Shown: positions 24,521 to 32,393 of the stretch, in pieces
Layout of the letters: every line of letters begins with the position of its first letter
Numbering within the stretch: position 1 is the stretch's first letter
Assembly: GCA_902588315.1 (NCBI GenBank)
Contig: CACIOP010000010.1
Coordinates: forward strand, 1-42,471
Origin: an uncultured Pelagibacteraceae bacterium
GTDB lineage: Bacteria > Pseudomonadota > Alphaproteobacteria > Pelagibacterales > Pelagibacteraceae
Length of the DNA: 42,471 bases
Direction of reading: 5' to 3'
Position numbers and translations under genes: made by a program
Notes under the pieces: generated by a model
What the model was told of the DNA's origin: nothing
Database searches by the model: none
The model's input: the letters and a program-made list of their open reading frames with translations, nothing else

Positions 24521-25372
24521 TTACATAGAAGCGTCGAAACCAAAGTGCTTAATAGCAAGTTTGCTAATAATTCCTTGTTTTCTAGCTTTGTTAATTGCTT
24601 TGTTGAAGTCTTTTAGGATTTTGGCATCTCTTTTTCCAATCGCACTATCGCTAGCTTGTCTGATACCAACACCTACACCATTACCAAATGCACCACCTGA
24701 AAAAGTTGGTCCAACTAATACAACTGGTTTACCTGATTTGTCTGCGTAATCTGTAAATGCTACTGCTGCAGCTAAAGCAACATCACATCTTCCAGATGTT
24801 AAATCCAGGTTAACTTCATCTTGGGTTTTGTATGTTCTTACATTTACACTTCCCACATCACCAGACTCTAAAAAGTTTTGGTGAATTGTTCCTGTTTGAG
24901 TACAAACAGTTTTACCAGCAAGTGCACCTGTTAAAGTTTTAAGAGCTTTTTTAACATCAGATCCACCTAATGATAAATTAATACCTTCTGGTGTATCCAT
25001 GCCCTCTAAGCTTGAACCTTTCATTACCGCAAGAGAAGCTACTTCATCAGCATAACCTTGTGAAAACGTAATTGTTTTTTGTCTTTCAGCAGTGATTGAC
25101 ATTCCAGCCATTATTGCATCAAACTTTCTCATTACTAGAGCAGGTATCATTCCGTCCCAGTCTTGTTCAACAATTGTGCACTCGTACCTCATAATTGTAC
25201 AAAGTTCTTGAGCAAGCTCTACCTCAAAACCAATAAGATTACCTGATGCATCCTTTGAATTCCATGGAGGGTAAGCGCCTTCAGTTCCAATTTTTATTTT
25301 TTCAGCAGAAACATTTCCAATGATAAATAAAGAAGCAAGTACTGTTAAAATAGTTTTTTTAAATATATTCAT
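24521..25372 (-). CDS. polar amino-acid ABC transporter substrate-binding protein
   Basis: This periplasmic binding protein of the HisJ/ArgT type (283 residues) has a signal peptide cut after A23 (IGNVSA). The mature start is KIKIGTEGAYPPW, then FEVELAQELC, and the family lysine/arginine-type loop WDGMIPALVMRKFDAIMAGMS with SITAERQKTI. These features favour a basic or polar amino acid such as arginine or ornithine. A strong Shine-Dalgarno, AAAGGAG (25385-25379), lies 6 bases from the ATG. The gene begins 59 bases downstream of speDE on the same strand, and a hairpin follows its stop. Confidence 0.9.
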   Translation of the reverse strand: MNIFKKTILTVLASLFIIGNVSAEKIKIGTEGAYPPWNSKDASGNLIGFEVELAQELCTIMRYECTIVEQDWDGMIPALVMRKFDAIMAGMSITAERQKTITFSQGYADEVASLAVMKGSSLEGMDTPEGINLSLGGSDVKKALKTLTGALAGKTVCTQTGTIHQNFLESGDVGSVNVRTYKTQDEVNLDLTSGRCDVALAAAVAFTDYADKSGKPVVLVGPTFSGGAFGNGVGVGIRQASDSAIGKRDAKILKDFNKAINKARKQGIISKLAIKHFGFDASM

Positions 25373-25431
25373 TATTTTCTCCTTTGATTATCAAGAATTA
25401 TTTCACAGATTTAAATAAGAAAAAAGAAAAA

Positions 25432-26472
25432 TTAATGATTAATTGATGAAGAAAAATTCCAAGAGCAATCAAAACTAGGTATGTAAACTCTTGATAATTT
25501 TGCGTTTCCAAAATTTTGATTAAAAACATTCAGCCAATTTTCAACCTGTTGTGGTTTTTTGTCCTGACTCCCTACCTGAGCTGTGATAACTCCTTTTGGT
25601 TTTAATATTCTGACTAATGAGTCCATATTTTTTGAGGCTAAATCTATACAAAATTGATCATCATTTAGATCAACAAAAATATGATCATAAGTATCATCAC
25701 TTACTGACTTAATACTTTCAAATGCATCACCCCATACACATTTAACGGAATTTTTTTCTGTTGCTTTCTTACCAATATCCCCAAGGTGTTTATTACAAAC
25801 ATCTACTACTTCAGGATCAAGCTCATACCAATCGATAAAGTTAAAATTTTTAGAAATACATTCTCTTGCTACCCCACCATCACCTCCACCTATAATAGCA
25901 GCTCTTTCATTATCTGTGTTTAAATTTAAACCAGAACCAACGAAAGTAGAGCTATATAAATGTTCATCTGTAGCGGCAACTTGTATCTCACCATCTATAA
26001 ATAAAGACTTACCAAATTGTTCTAAATCTAAAATCTCAATATGTTGACCTACTTTAGATTTAAAATCTTCCAAAACATTATTTACAACGTACGATTTTTG
26101 TAAACCTGGTGAGCTATAAATATCAGGATAAAGAGATTTGGTATCTCTATTAAATTCTTTTTTAACTATTCTTTTATGTTCAAATTCTTTTTTTATTATA
26201 TCAATTGCAACCGATGGACTTACTTTTCCACATGTAAAAAAGTCAAAACTTATAATTCCTTTTTCTGGGAATGTATGAAAACTAATATGACTTTCAGCTA
26301 ATAAGGCAATAATTGTAAAACCTTGGGGTTCAAATTTATATTTTGAAATATTTAAAATTGTTACTTTTGCAGCTTTTGCAATATCATGAATTACTTTTTC
26401 AAATATAGATGGATCATACTCTTTAGTTGTTCCAATTATGTCTAGAGTGATATGCTCCCCAACTTTAGTCAT
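25432..26472 (-). CDS. speDE: fused S-adenosylmethionine decarboxylase - spermidine synthase
   Basis: One 346-residue protein joins both steps from SAM and a diamine to a triamine. The N-terminal SpeD part (about 1-115) has the self-cleavage site E60-S61 in AESHISFHTFPE, where S61 becomes the pyruvoyl group, plus C81 in FFTCGKVSP. The C-terminal SpeE part (about 135-346) has the SAM-binding GGGDGG (195-200), E217 in YELDPEV, and D268 in IFVDLNDD. A linker of roughly 20 residues lies between them. The product is spermidine or an analogue with 5'-methylthioadenosine as by-product. The gene is 4 bases behind the FucA-like aldolase and belongs to the methylthioadenosine operon. No ornithine or arginine decarboxylase is in the window. 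Confidence 0.92.
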   Translation of the reverse strand: MTKVGEHITLDIIGTTKEYDPSIFEKVIHDIAKAAKVTILNISKYKFEPQGFTIIALLAESHISFHTFPEKGIISFDFFTCGKVSPSVAIDIIKKEFEHKRIVKKEFNRDTKSLYPDIYSSPGLQKSYVVNNVLEDFKSKVGQHIEILDLEQFGKSLFIDGEIQVAATDEHLYSSTFVGSGLNLNTDNERAAIIGGGDGGVARECISKNFNFIDWYELDPEVVDVCNKHLGDIGKKATEKNSVKCVWGDAFESIKSVSDDTYDHIFVDLNDDQFCIDLASKNMDSLVRILKPKGVITAQVGSQDKKPQQVENWLNVFNQNFGNAKLSRVYIPSFDCSWNFSSSINH

Positions 26473-26476
26473 ATAA

Positions 26477-27142
26477 CTAACTGCTTTTATAATTTTTAAC
26501 TTTTTCTAAGATTTTTTTCATTTCAGCTAATGAAAGTTTCTTAGGCTCACCCATCTTTAAAGCAATAATATATTGATGGCAAATATTTTCTACCTCTTGA
26601 GCAAGCTCAAAAGCTTTAGATAAATTTTCTCCAAATGCAACCTGTCCATGGTTCGCCATAAGACATGCCTTCCTATCTTTTAAAGCTTTAATCATATTCG
26701 CTGAAAGTTCATGGGTACCAAAAGTTGCATATTCAGAACATCTAATATCTTCACCACCTGCAAGAGCAATCATGTAATGAAATGGTGGAATAGATTTTCC
26801 ATGAGTAGATACTGCTGTAGCATGAGGTGAATGAGCATGGACTATTGCTTTTGCTTCCCACTTGTTTTTATAAATATCTTGGTGAAAACGCCATTCTGAT
26901 GATGGATTTTTTCCAGAATTAAACCATGATAAGAAGTCCTTTTCCTCAGTTAAAGACAAAAAAACAATATCTTCTGGCTTTAAAGACTCATACTTCTTTC
27001 CAGATGGAGTTATAAAAAAACCCTCAATACCATCTTCAATTCCTCTCACAGAAATATTTCCTGATCTTAAAGGAGATAAATTAGTTGTGTTAAGTTTAAT
27101 TGAATACTCAATTACCTCTTCTCTTTCTTTTAAATTTTTCAT
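26477..27142 (-). CDS. class II (FucA-like) aldolase, probable methylthioribulose-1-P aldolase
   Basis: This 221-residue zinc aldolase keeps the E. coli FucA active site almost exactly, shifted by ten residues: catalytic E83 in SSEWRFH and zinc ligands H102, H104 (VHAHSPHATA) and H165 (ANHGQVA). CSEYATFGTHELS also matches the FucA pattern. The family includes MtnB dehydratases, but the motif set favours a true aldolase. Placed right after mtnA, it most likely cleaves 5-methylthioribulose-1-phosphate to dihydroxyacetone phosphate and a methylthio-aldehyde, as in the DHAP shunt (Ald2). This is inference; MtnB activity is the alternative. It overlaps mtnA by four bases. Confidence 0.82.
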   Translation of the reverse strand: MKNLKEREEVIEYSIKLNTTNLSPLRSGNISVRGIEDGIEGFFITPSGKKYESLKPEDIVFLSLTEEKDFLSWFNSGKNPSSEWRFHQDIYKNKWEAKAIVHAHSPHATAVSTHGKSIPPFHYMIALAGGEDIRCSEYATFGTHELSANMIKALKDRKACLMANHGQVAFGENLSKAFELAQEVENICHQYIIALKMGEPKKLSLAEMKKILEKVKNYKSS

Positions 27143-28209
27143 TTAAATAATTTTTTTAATCCATCAAAAGAAGCTTCTGAAATCCCTCTTTCAGTTATTA
27201 ATCCAGTTACATATTTTGCAGGCGTTACATCAAAAGCTAAATTCATAGCTTTACTTTTAAGTGGGTATATCAAAACTTTCTTAATTTCATTATTCTCATC
27301 TATACCTTCAACATGAGATAATTCCTCTGAATTTCTTTCTTCAATGGGAATATCTTTTGCATCTTTGATGTCCCAATCAATTGTTGAGCTTGGAAGAGCC
27401 ACATAAAAAGGAACGTTATTGTCATGAGCAGCTAATGCTTTAAGATAAGTTCCAATTTTATTACAAACGTCTCCATTGGATAAAGTCCTATCAGTACCTA
27501 CAATGCACATATCAATTTCACCCCTTTGCATTAAAATACCCCCTGTATTATCAGCAATAATTGTATTTGGAATTTTCTCTTCGTTTAATTCGTATGATGT
27601 TAAGTTTGCACCTTGATTTCTTGGTCTTGTTTCATCTACCCATACATGAACTGGTATTCCTTTTTTATGAGCATGGTAAATTGGTGATGTTGCTGTGCCC
27701 CAATTGATAGTTGCTAACCAACCTGCATTACAATGTGTTAATATATTTACTGTGTCTTTCTTTTCATTGTAAATTTCCTCAATTACTTTTAATCCATTAA
27801 TACCGATATTTTCACAAAACTTTTCATCTTCATCACATATTTCTTTTGCTTCATTCATGGCAATACTTAATATTTGATCACTATTAATTTCTGATAATTT
27901 TTTCATCATACGATCTACAGCCCATTTTAAATTAATAGCAGTAGGTCTTGATTGAATTAATTCTTCTGCACTTTTTTTTATAAATTCTGGATCATTATTT
28001 TCTTGTACTGCTAAAACTATACCGTAAGCAGCCGTACCACCAATTAGAGGTGCACCTCTTACCTCCATTACTTTAATTGCATTAATTACATCTTTTATTG
28101 ATTTGAGATCTTTTATTATAAATTGATGAGGAAGTTTCGTTTGATCAATTATTTTAACAACATTTCCCTGATACCATATTGTTCGATATTCTTTTCCTTC
28201 TATTTTCAT
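27139..28209 (-). CDS. mtnA: methylthioribose-1-phosphate isomerase
   Basis: MtnA (356 residues) converts 5-methylthioribose-1-phosphate to methylthioribulose-1-phosphate. The family relates to eIF2B-alpha. The predicted catalytic C160 is in THCNAGWLAT and D240 in VGTDRTLSNGD. Other signatures are EVRGAPLIGGTAAYG and VDETRPRNQGANLT. It overlaps the upstream secreted hydrolase and the downstream aldolase by four bases each. The position in the mtnP-mtnA-aldolase order makes the methylthioribose assignment firm over ribose-1,5-bisphosphate isomerase. Confidence 0.92.
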   Translation of the reverse strand: MKIEGKEYRTIWYQGNVVKIIDQTKLPHQFIIKDLKSIKDVINAIKVMEVRGAPLIGGTAAYGIVLAVQENNDPEFIKKSAEELIQSRPTAINLKWAVDRMMKKLSEINSDQILSIAMNEAKEICDEDEKFCENIGINGLKVIEEIYNEKKDTVNILTHCNAGWLATINWGTATSPIYHAHKKGIPVHVWVDETRPRNQGANLTSYELNEEKIPNTIIADNTGGILMQRGEIDMCIVGTDRTLSNGDVCNKIGTYLKALAAHDNNVPFYVALPSSTIDWDIKDAKDIPIEERNSEELSHVEGIDENNEIKKVLIYPLKSKAMNLAFDVTPAKYVTGLITERGISEASFDGLKKLFK

Positions 28210-29147
28210 TTCAATCTTGATGCAATATAATCTAATATAATTGGATTATAATGTTGAAAACAAAGTCCAGCATCCATATTATGACCTTTTTTTACTGGTG
28301 CCTCCCAGTCATCTCCTTTTCGCTTACAGCTCTTTCCATTAATTTTATAATTTTCTGAAATTACTATTCTTTTCATCCCAGGAATTTCTTCTAACCAATC
28401 AGATAATAATCCTTCATATTTATCCTTTGGATGTGTGAAGGCTAATATAGGAACTTTTAAATTATTTTTAATTTCGTCATTCATCTTTTGTCGCAAATCA
28501 TGAGGTCCTTGATTTTTTTTTCTAAATTTAGCCATTGCTTTTTCTACACCATTTTTTTTTACTTTATATTTAGAGGATAATTTTCCAAAACATGCTTGCA
28601 TATAAGATATGCCTCCACCCGCCTTATCTGGGTACCTAGACATAAACAATAACGTGGTTAAACCGCCACAAGAATGTCCAGTAACAAAAACTTGTTTTCT
28701 TGGTACTCCCGCATCTACAAATTTTTCAATTAATTCTAAATTTAATTCTACTCTTTTATCCAATATATGCTTACCTTCATAAATTTTTGGTACAGGCTTT
28801 AACCACAACCAATCCTTTTTTTTAGACATATTTTTAGACATATCTCCTCTAAGATGAGTTGAGCATAAATTATAAACCATTATTTTTTTTCCATTAACCT
28901 CTTGGTCTATCAAAGATGCATGATTTCTTAACATTGATACCCATGTACAATTTATTGCGATATCATTTTCGTCTTGTCCGTGATTATAAATTAAAATAAT
29001 TTTATTTTTAGGATCCTTAATTTCAAAATTCTTAATCAATCTAACCTCTTTATTAATAAATCCGCTTTCATTAATCTTATCGTAAGGTCCCGCATAAGCT
29101 AGAGTTGAAAATAATATAAAAGTAAAAATTAATAATATTTTTCTCAT
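28206..29147 (-). CDS. secreted alpha/beta hydrolase embedded in the mtn operon
   Basis: This 313-residue protein has a signal peptide cut after A19 (STLAYA). The nucleophile elbow GHSCGG puts S159 in the usual GxSxG place, and H near the end (KKGHNMDAG) could be the catalytic histidine. Several cysteines (for example C67, C95 and those in QACFGK, KSCKRK and GLCFQH) suggest disulfides and periplasmic or outer-surface action. A substrate cannot be inferred. It is locked between mtnP and mtnA by four-base overlaps (ATGA) on both sides, so it is cotranslated with cytoplasmic enzymes although it is exported. Confidence 0.82.
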   Translation of the reverse strand: MRKILLIFTFILFSTLAYAGPYDKINESGFINKEVRLIKNFEIKDPKNKIILIYNHGQDENDIAINCTWVSMLRNHASLIDQEVNGKKIMVYNLCSTHLRGDMSKNMSKKKDWLWLKPVPKIYEGKHILDKRVELNLELIEKFVDAGVPRKQVFVTGHSCGGLTTLLFMSRYPDKAGGGISYMQACFGKLSSKYKVKKNGVEKAMAKFRKKNQGPHDLRQKMNDEIKNNLKVPILAFTHPKDKYEGLLSDWLEEIPGMKRIVISENYKINGKSCKRKGDDWEAPVKKGHNMDAGLCFQHYNPIILDYIASRLK

Positions 29148-30019
29148 TTTTTTAAAAGTACCCTTCCTGCTACTGTTTTAAGTTTATCTTTTGTTTTTTG
29201 TGTTCTTTTTTCTGGGGCTGTAATTATTGCAACATCTAAACAGTTGTTTGTTGGATCATTTGGATCAATATGATTTTCAAAATTATCAATTAAATTTTTA
29301 ATCATCACTTTAGCCTTTTCGGCATTACCCAATAATACTTTAATTACTTGTTGAACGTCAACGTTTTCGTGATCTGGATGCCAGCAATCAAAGTCAGTAA
29401 CCATAGAAACTGATGCATACCTAATTTCTGCTTCTCTTGCTAATTTTGCCTCAGGCATATTTGTCATTCCAATTACATCTGCTTTCCAAGATCTATATAA
29501 ATTTGACTCTGCTAATGTAGAAAATTGAGGTCCTTCCATAACAACATAAGTTCCATTTCTTTGATAGTTTATATTTGATTTTTTAATTGCTTCTTCACAT
29601 GCATTCATTAATCCGTTAGAGGTTGGATGAGCCATTGATACATGAGCAACAATTTCGTCATCAAAAAAAGTTTTATTTCTTGCAAAAGTCCTATCTATAA
29701 ATTGATCTACAATTACAAATTTTCCAGGAGGTAAATTTTCTTTAAGAGAACCAACAGCTGATACAGAAACAATATCTGTTACGCCTAACTGCTTAAGTGC
29801 ATCTATATTTGCTCTAAAATTTATATTTGAAGGGGAAACAAAATGTCCCTTTCCGTGTCTTGGTAAAAAATAAATTTCCTTACTATTATATTTAGTTTTT
29901 AAAATCTGATCAGAAGGTTTTCCCCAGGGTGTTTGTAAATCAAGTAACTCTCTTTCTTTGAATTCCTCAACGTCATATAGACCACTACCACCAATTATTG
30001 CCAATTTATTTGTTGTCAT
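29144..30019 (-). CDS. mtnP: 5'-methylthioadenosine phosphorylase
   Basis: MtnP (291 residues) splits methylthioadenosine with phosphate to adenine and methylthioribose-1-phosphate. Signatures are IIGGSGLY (8-15), LPRHGKGH (52-59) for phosphate, MEGPQFST (161-168), and TNMPEAKLAREAE. D209 and D211 in VTDFDCW are the adenine-binding aspartates expected of MTA phosphorylase; a guanine/hypoxanthine-type PNP would have N there. It begins 41 bases from apt on the other strand and is first in the operon of mtnP-hydrolase-mtnA-aldolase-speDE. Confidence 0.93.
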   Translation of the reverse strand: MTTNKLAIIGGSGLYDVEEFKERELLDLQTPWGKPSDQILKTKYNSKEIYFLPRHGKGHFVSPSNINFRANIDALKQLGVTDIVSVSAVGSLKENLPPGKFVIVDQFIDRTFARNKTFFDDEIVAHVSMAHPTSNGLMNACEEAIKKSNINYQRNGTYVVMEGPQFSTLAESNLYRSWKADVIGMTNMPEAKLAREAEIRYASVSMVTDFDCWHPDHENVDVQQVIKVLLGNAEKAKVMIKNLIDNFENHIDPNDPTNNCLDVAIITAPEKRTQKTKDKLKTVAGRVLLKK

Positions 30020-30060
30020 ACTTAAAAAATTATTTATTTATACTTTTATATTTAACTATT

Positions 30061-30588
30061 ATGAATTTAAAAGACTATATTAGATCTATTCCTGATTATC
30101 CAAAAAAAGGTATTTTATTTAGAGATATAACTACGTTAATCAAAGATGAAAATGCATTTGCAGAAACAATTAATCAAATTGTTGAGAGATCAAAAAAGTA
30201 TAATTTTACGAAAATAGCAGCTATTGAATCTAGAGGTTTTGTATTTGCTTCAGCAGTTTCGTTTGTACTTAAAAAACCATTTATTATGCTAAGAAAAAAA
30301 AATAAATTACCAGCGAGTGTTCATTCGGTAGACTTTGAACTTGAGTATGGAACTGCAACAATTGAAGTACACAAAGATTCGATTAATGAAAAGGATAATA
30401 TTTTAATTATTGATGATTTAATTGCAACTGGAGGTACAGCTGAAGCAGCTGCAAAATTAGTTGAAATTTCAAAAGGCAAGGTTGCTGCATTTATATTTGT
30501 AATTAATCTATTTGATCTGAACGGATGCAATAAGTTAATAAAAAATAATTATAAAGTAGAAAATTTAATTGAATTCCCTGGGCATTAA
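30061..30588 (+). CDS. apt: adenine phosphoribosyltransferase
   Basis: Apt (175 residues from ATG 30061) salvages adenine to AMP. The N-terminus DYIRSIPDYPKKGILFRDIT is typical, and the PRPP loop IIDDLIATGGTAEAA is at 116-130. I take ATG 30061 and not the in-frame codon at 29998: the latter overlaps mtnP and adds a non-conserved 21-residue N-terminus, whereas Apt proteins begin near LKDYI. Divergent placement beside mtnP fits its likely substrate, the adenine released by MtnP. Confidence 0.93.
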   Translation: MNLKDYIRSIPDYPKKGILFRDITTLIKDENAFAETINQIVERSKKYNFTKIAAIESRGFVFASAVSFVLKKPFIMLRKKNKLPASVHSVDFELEYGTATIEVHKDSINEKDNILIIDDLIATGGTAEAAAKLVEISKGKVAAFIFVINLFDLNGCNKLIKNNYKVENLIEFPGH

Positions 30589-30672
30589 ATTTTTAAAAAT
30601 TTATTTAGAAAAGAGTAATAATGAGAGTATATTAATTTAAAATAAACTTTAATTTAATAATTTATTTAAAAA

Positions 30673-31473
30673 GTGTCTTATAAAAATTCATTATCCTATA
30701 AATCTTTTATAAATAGTAAGTATAGCTGTATCAAGCATACTAATTATTTTCCTATTTATGATCAATTATTTAAACAATATAGGGGCAAAAATATTATATT
30801 TGTTGAAATAGGAATTTTTTCTGGTGGATCTCTTTTCATGTGGAGAAATTTTTTCGGTAAAAAGGCAAAAATAATTGGGATTGACTTGAACCCAGCTTCA
30901 AAACAATTTGAAAAATATGGTTTTCAAATTTTTATTGGTGATCAAAGTAAAAAAAGTTTTTGGGATAGTTTTTTTAAAAAAGTAGGTAAAGTTGACATAA
31001 TTTTAGATGATGGTGGTCATACAAATTATCAACAAATTATTACAACGAATAAATGTATACCAATGATAAAAGATAAGGGAAAATTGGTAATAGAAGACGT
31101 ACATACAAGTTTTATAAAACAAAATTGGTATAACCCTAGCAAATACTCATTTATTAATTATTCTAAGAAAATTATTGAAGACATAAATACAAGATTTCCA
31201 GGTTTGAAAGAATTTGATTATTCTTTAAAAAAATATGTCTATAAAATAGATTTTTATGAAAGCATTGTTAGTTTTGAGATAAATAGAAAACTTTGTAAAA
31301 ATAATAAGTTTATAGACAACAAAAAAAAATCAATTTCGCCTAAAGAATATAGAAATAAACTTGATGAAAAATCATTTTTTTTTCAAATTAAGAAATATTT
31401 TAATCTAAAAAGTAATTTTACTTATCCTGTATTTTTATTGAACGTATTGAAACTTAAAAAATACTTCAAGTAG
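30673..31473 (+). CDS. SAM-dependent methyltransferase-like protein (surface-sugar island)
   Basis: This 266-residue protein has a Rossmann methyltransferase core. Motif I is FVEIGIFSGGSLFMW, the acidic strand end is IIGIDLNP, and DIILDDGGHTNYQQ with KLVIEDVHTSF follows. The segment resembles sugar O-methyltransferases of the macrocin/MycE-like group, but the substrate is not shown. It starts at GTG 30673. Heavy lysine, asparagine and isoleucine usage sets it and the next five genes apart from the mtn genes to the left. It is the left edge of the rfb island. Confidence 0.72.
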   Translation: MSYKNSLSYKSFINSKYSCIKHTNYFPIYDQLFKQYRGKNIIFVEIGIFSGGSLFMWRNFFGKKAKIIGIDLNPASKQFEKYGFQIFIGDQSKKSFWDSFFKKVGKVDIILDDGGHTNYQQIITTNKCIPMIKDKGKLVIEDVHTSFIKQNWYNPSKYSFINYSKKIIEDINTRFPGLKEFDYSLKKYVYKIDFYESIVSFEINRKLCKNNKFIDNKKKSISPKEYRNKLDEKSFFFQIKKYFNLKSNFTYPVFLLNVLKLKKYFK

Positions 31474-31505
31474 TTTAAGTTAAATTCTATTAATTAAATT
31501 TAATT

Positions 31506-32354
31506 CTACTTCAATTTTGGTCTAAAAAAAGATGGTAAATTAAAAATTCCTGAAATTGAACCAAACAATCTATATTTGTATGAAATCGATTTATTAATAT
31601 TTACAGGAAAAAATAATGTCATCTTTAAAAAATCAAAAAAAATTTTTGGTAAGACAATTTTTAAAGCATAAAAATAACCAAAGTGTTTTTTATTATAGTA
31701 ATATTTAGACCACATCCAATGCCAATTTCTACACTTTTCAAACTCAAATCCAATATTTGTCGAATTTGCTGCTATATGATTAATTTTTGCTTTTGTTGTT
31801 ACAAATATTTTTTCTCCAGATTTTATTAGTCTTTTACATAGATCTATTTCCTCTAAATATAAGAAAATATTTTTATCAAACATTCCAGCTTTTTTAATTT
31901 TTTTAATATTAATTAACATCGCAAAACCTTTTACGTAATCCACATCAATAAAATCTTTGTAAAAATTTTTTTTACTTTTGTTAAAAAATCCATAATTTTT
32001 ATCTTTAGAAATTGGTGAAATAATTGAAAAATTTCTTTTAAGTTTTTTAATTGATTTTAATAACTCTATCTCACAATTCTTACTTAGTATTGTATCAGGA
32101 TTAAGTATCAATAAATATTTAGTTTTGCACCTTTTTATAATTTTATTGTTTGCTACACCGTAGCCAAAATTTTTTTTAGATAAAAATATTTGAATATTTG
32201 AATATTTTTTTTTTATTTTTATTTTTGTTCTAATGTCATTTGAATTGTCAAAAATAATTATTTTCTTAATATATTTAATACTTTTTAAGCAATCAAATAT
32301 TACATTTTCACTCTTAAAAGTTACAATACCAACTGTGATGTCTTTATAATTCAT
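31506..32354 (-). CDS. GT2 family glycosyltransferase (rhamnosyltransferase-like)
   Basis: This 282-residue GT-A enzyme resembles WbbL/rhamnosyltransferases. It opens TVGIVTFKSENVIFDCLKSI, has the nucleotide-site NFGYGVANN, and DxD-like LILNPDTILS. The acceptor half has FDKNIFLYLEEIDLCKRL, the ED motif of this group. The C-terminus is basic and hydrophobic. The 39-base divergent gap to rfbB suggests it shares the region that drives the dTDP-rhamnose genes, and rhamnose is a reasonable but unproven donor sugar. Confidence 0.87.
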   Translation of the reverse strand: MNYKDITVGIVTFKSENVIFDCLKSIKYIKKIIIFDNSNDIRTKIKIKKKYSNIQIFLSKKNFGYGVANNKIIKRCKTKYLLILNPDTILSKNCEIELLKSIKKLKRNFSIISPISKDKNYGFFNKSKKNFYKDFIDVDYVKGFAMLINIKKIKKAGMFDKNIFLYLEEIDLCKRLIKSGEKIFVTTKAKINHIAANSTNIGFEFEKCRNWHWMWSKYYYNKKHFGYFYALKIVLPKIFFDFLKMTLFFPVNINKSISYKYRLFGSISGIFNLPSFFRPKLK

Positions 32355-32393
32355 ATATTATTTGTCCATTATACTATATTAGTTAATAAAATT

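Noticed and set aside
29998..30060. Longer apt reading frame starting at 29998
   Set aside because: It overlaps the mtnP start and adds a non-conserved hydrophobic N-terminus. ATG 30061 matches the family start.
31474..31505. AT-only inverted repeat (TTAAATT/AATTTAA) between convergent methyltransferase and GT2
   Set aside because: It has no G-C pair and no T-tract after it, so it is not convincing as a terminator in such AT-rich DNA.
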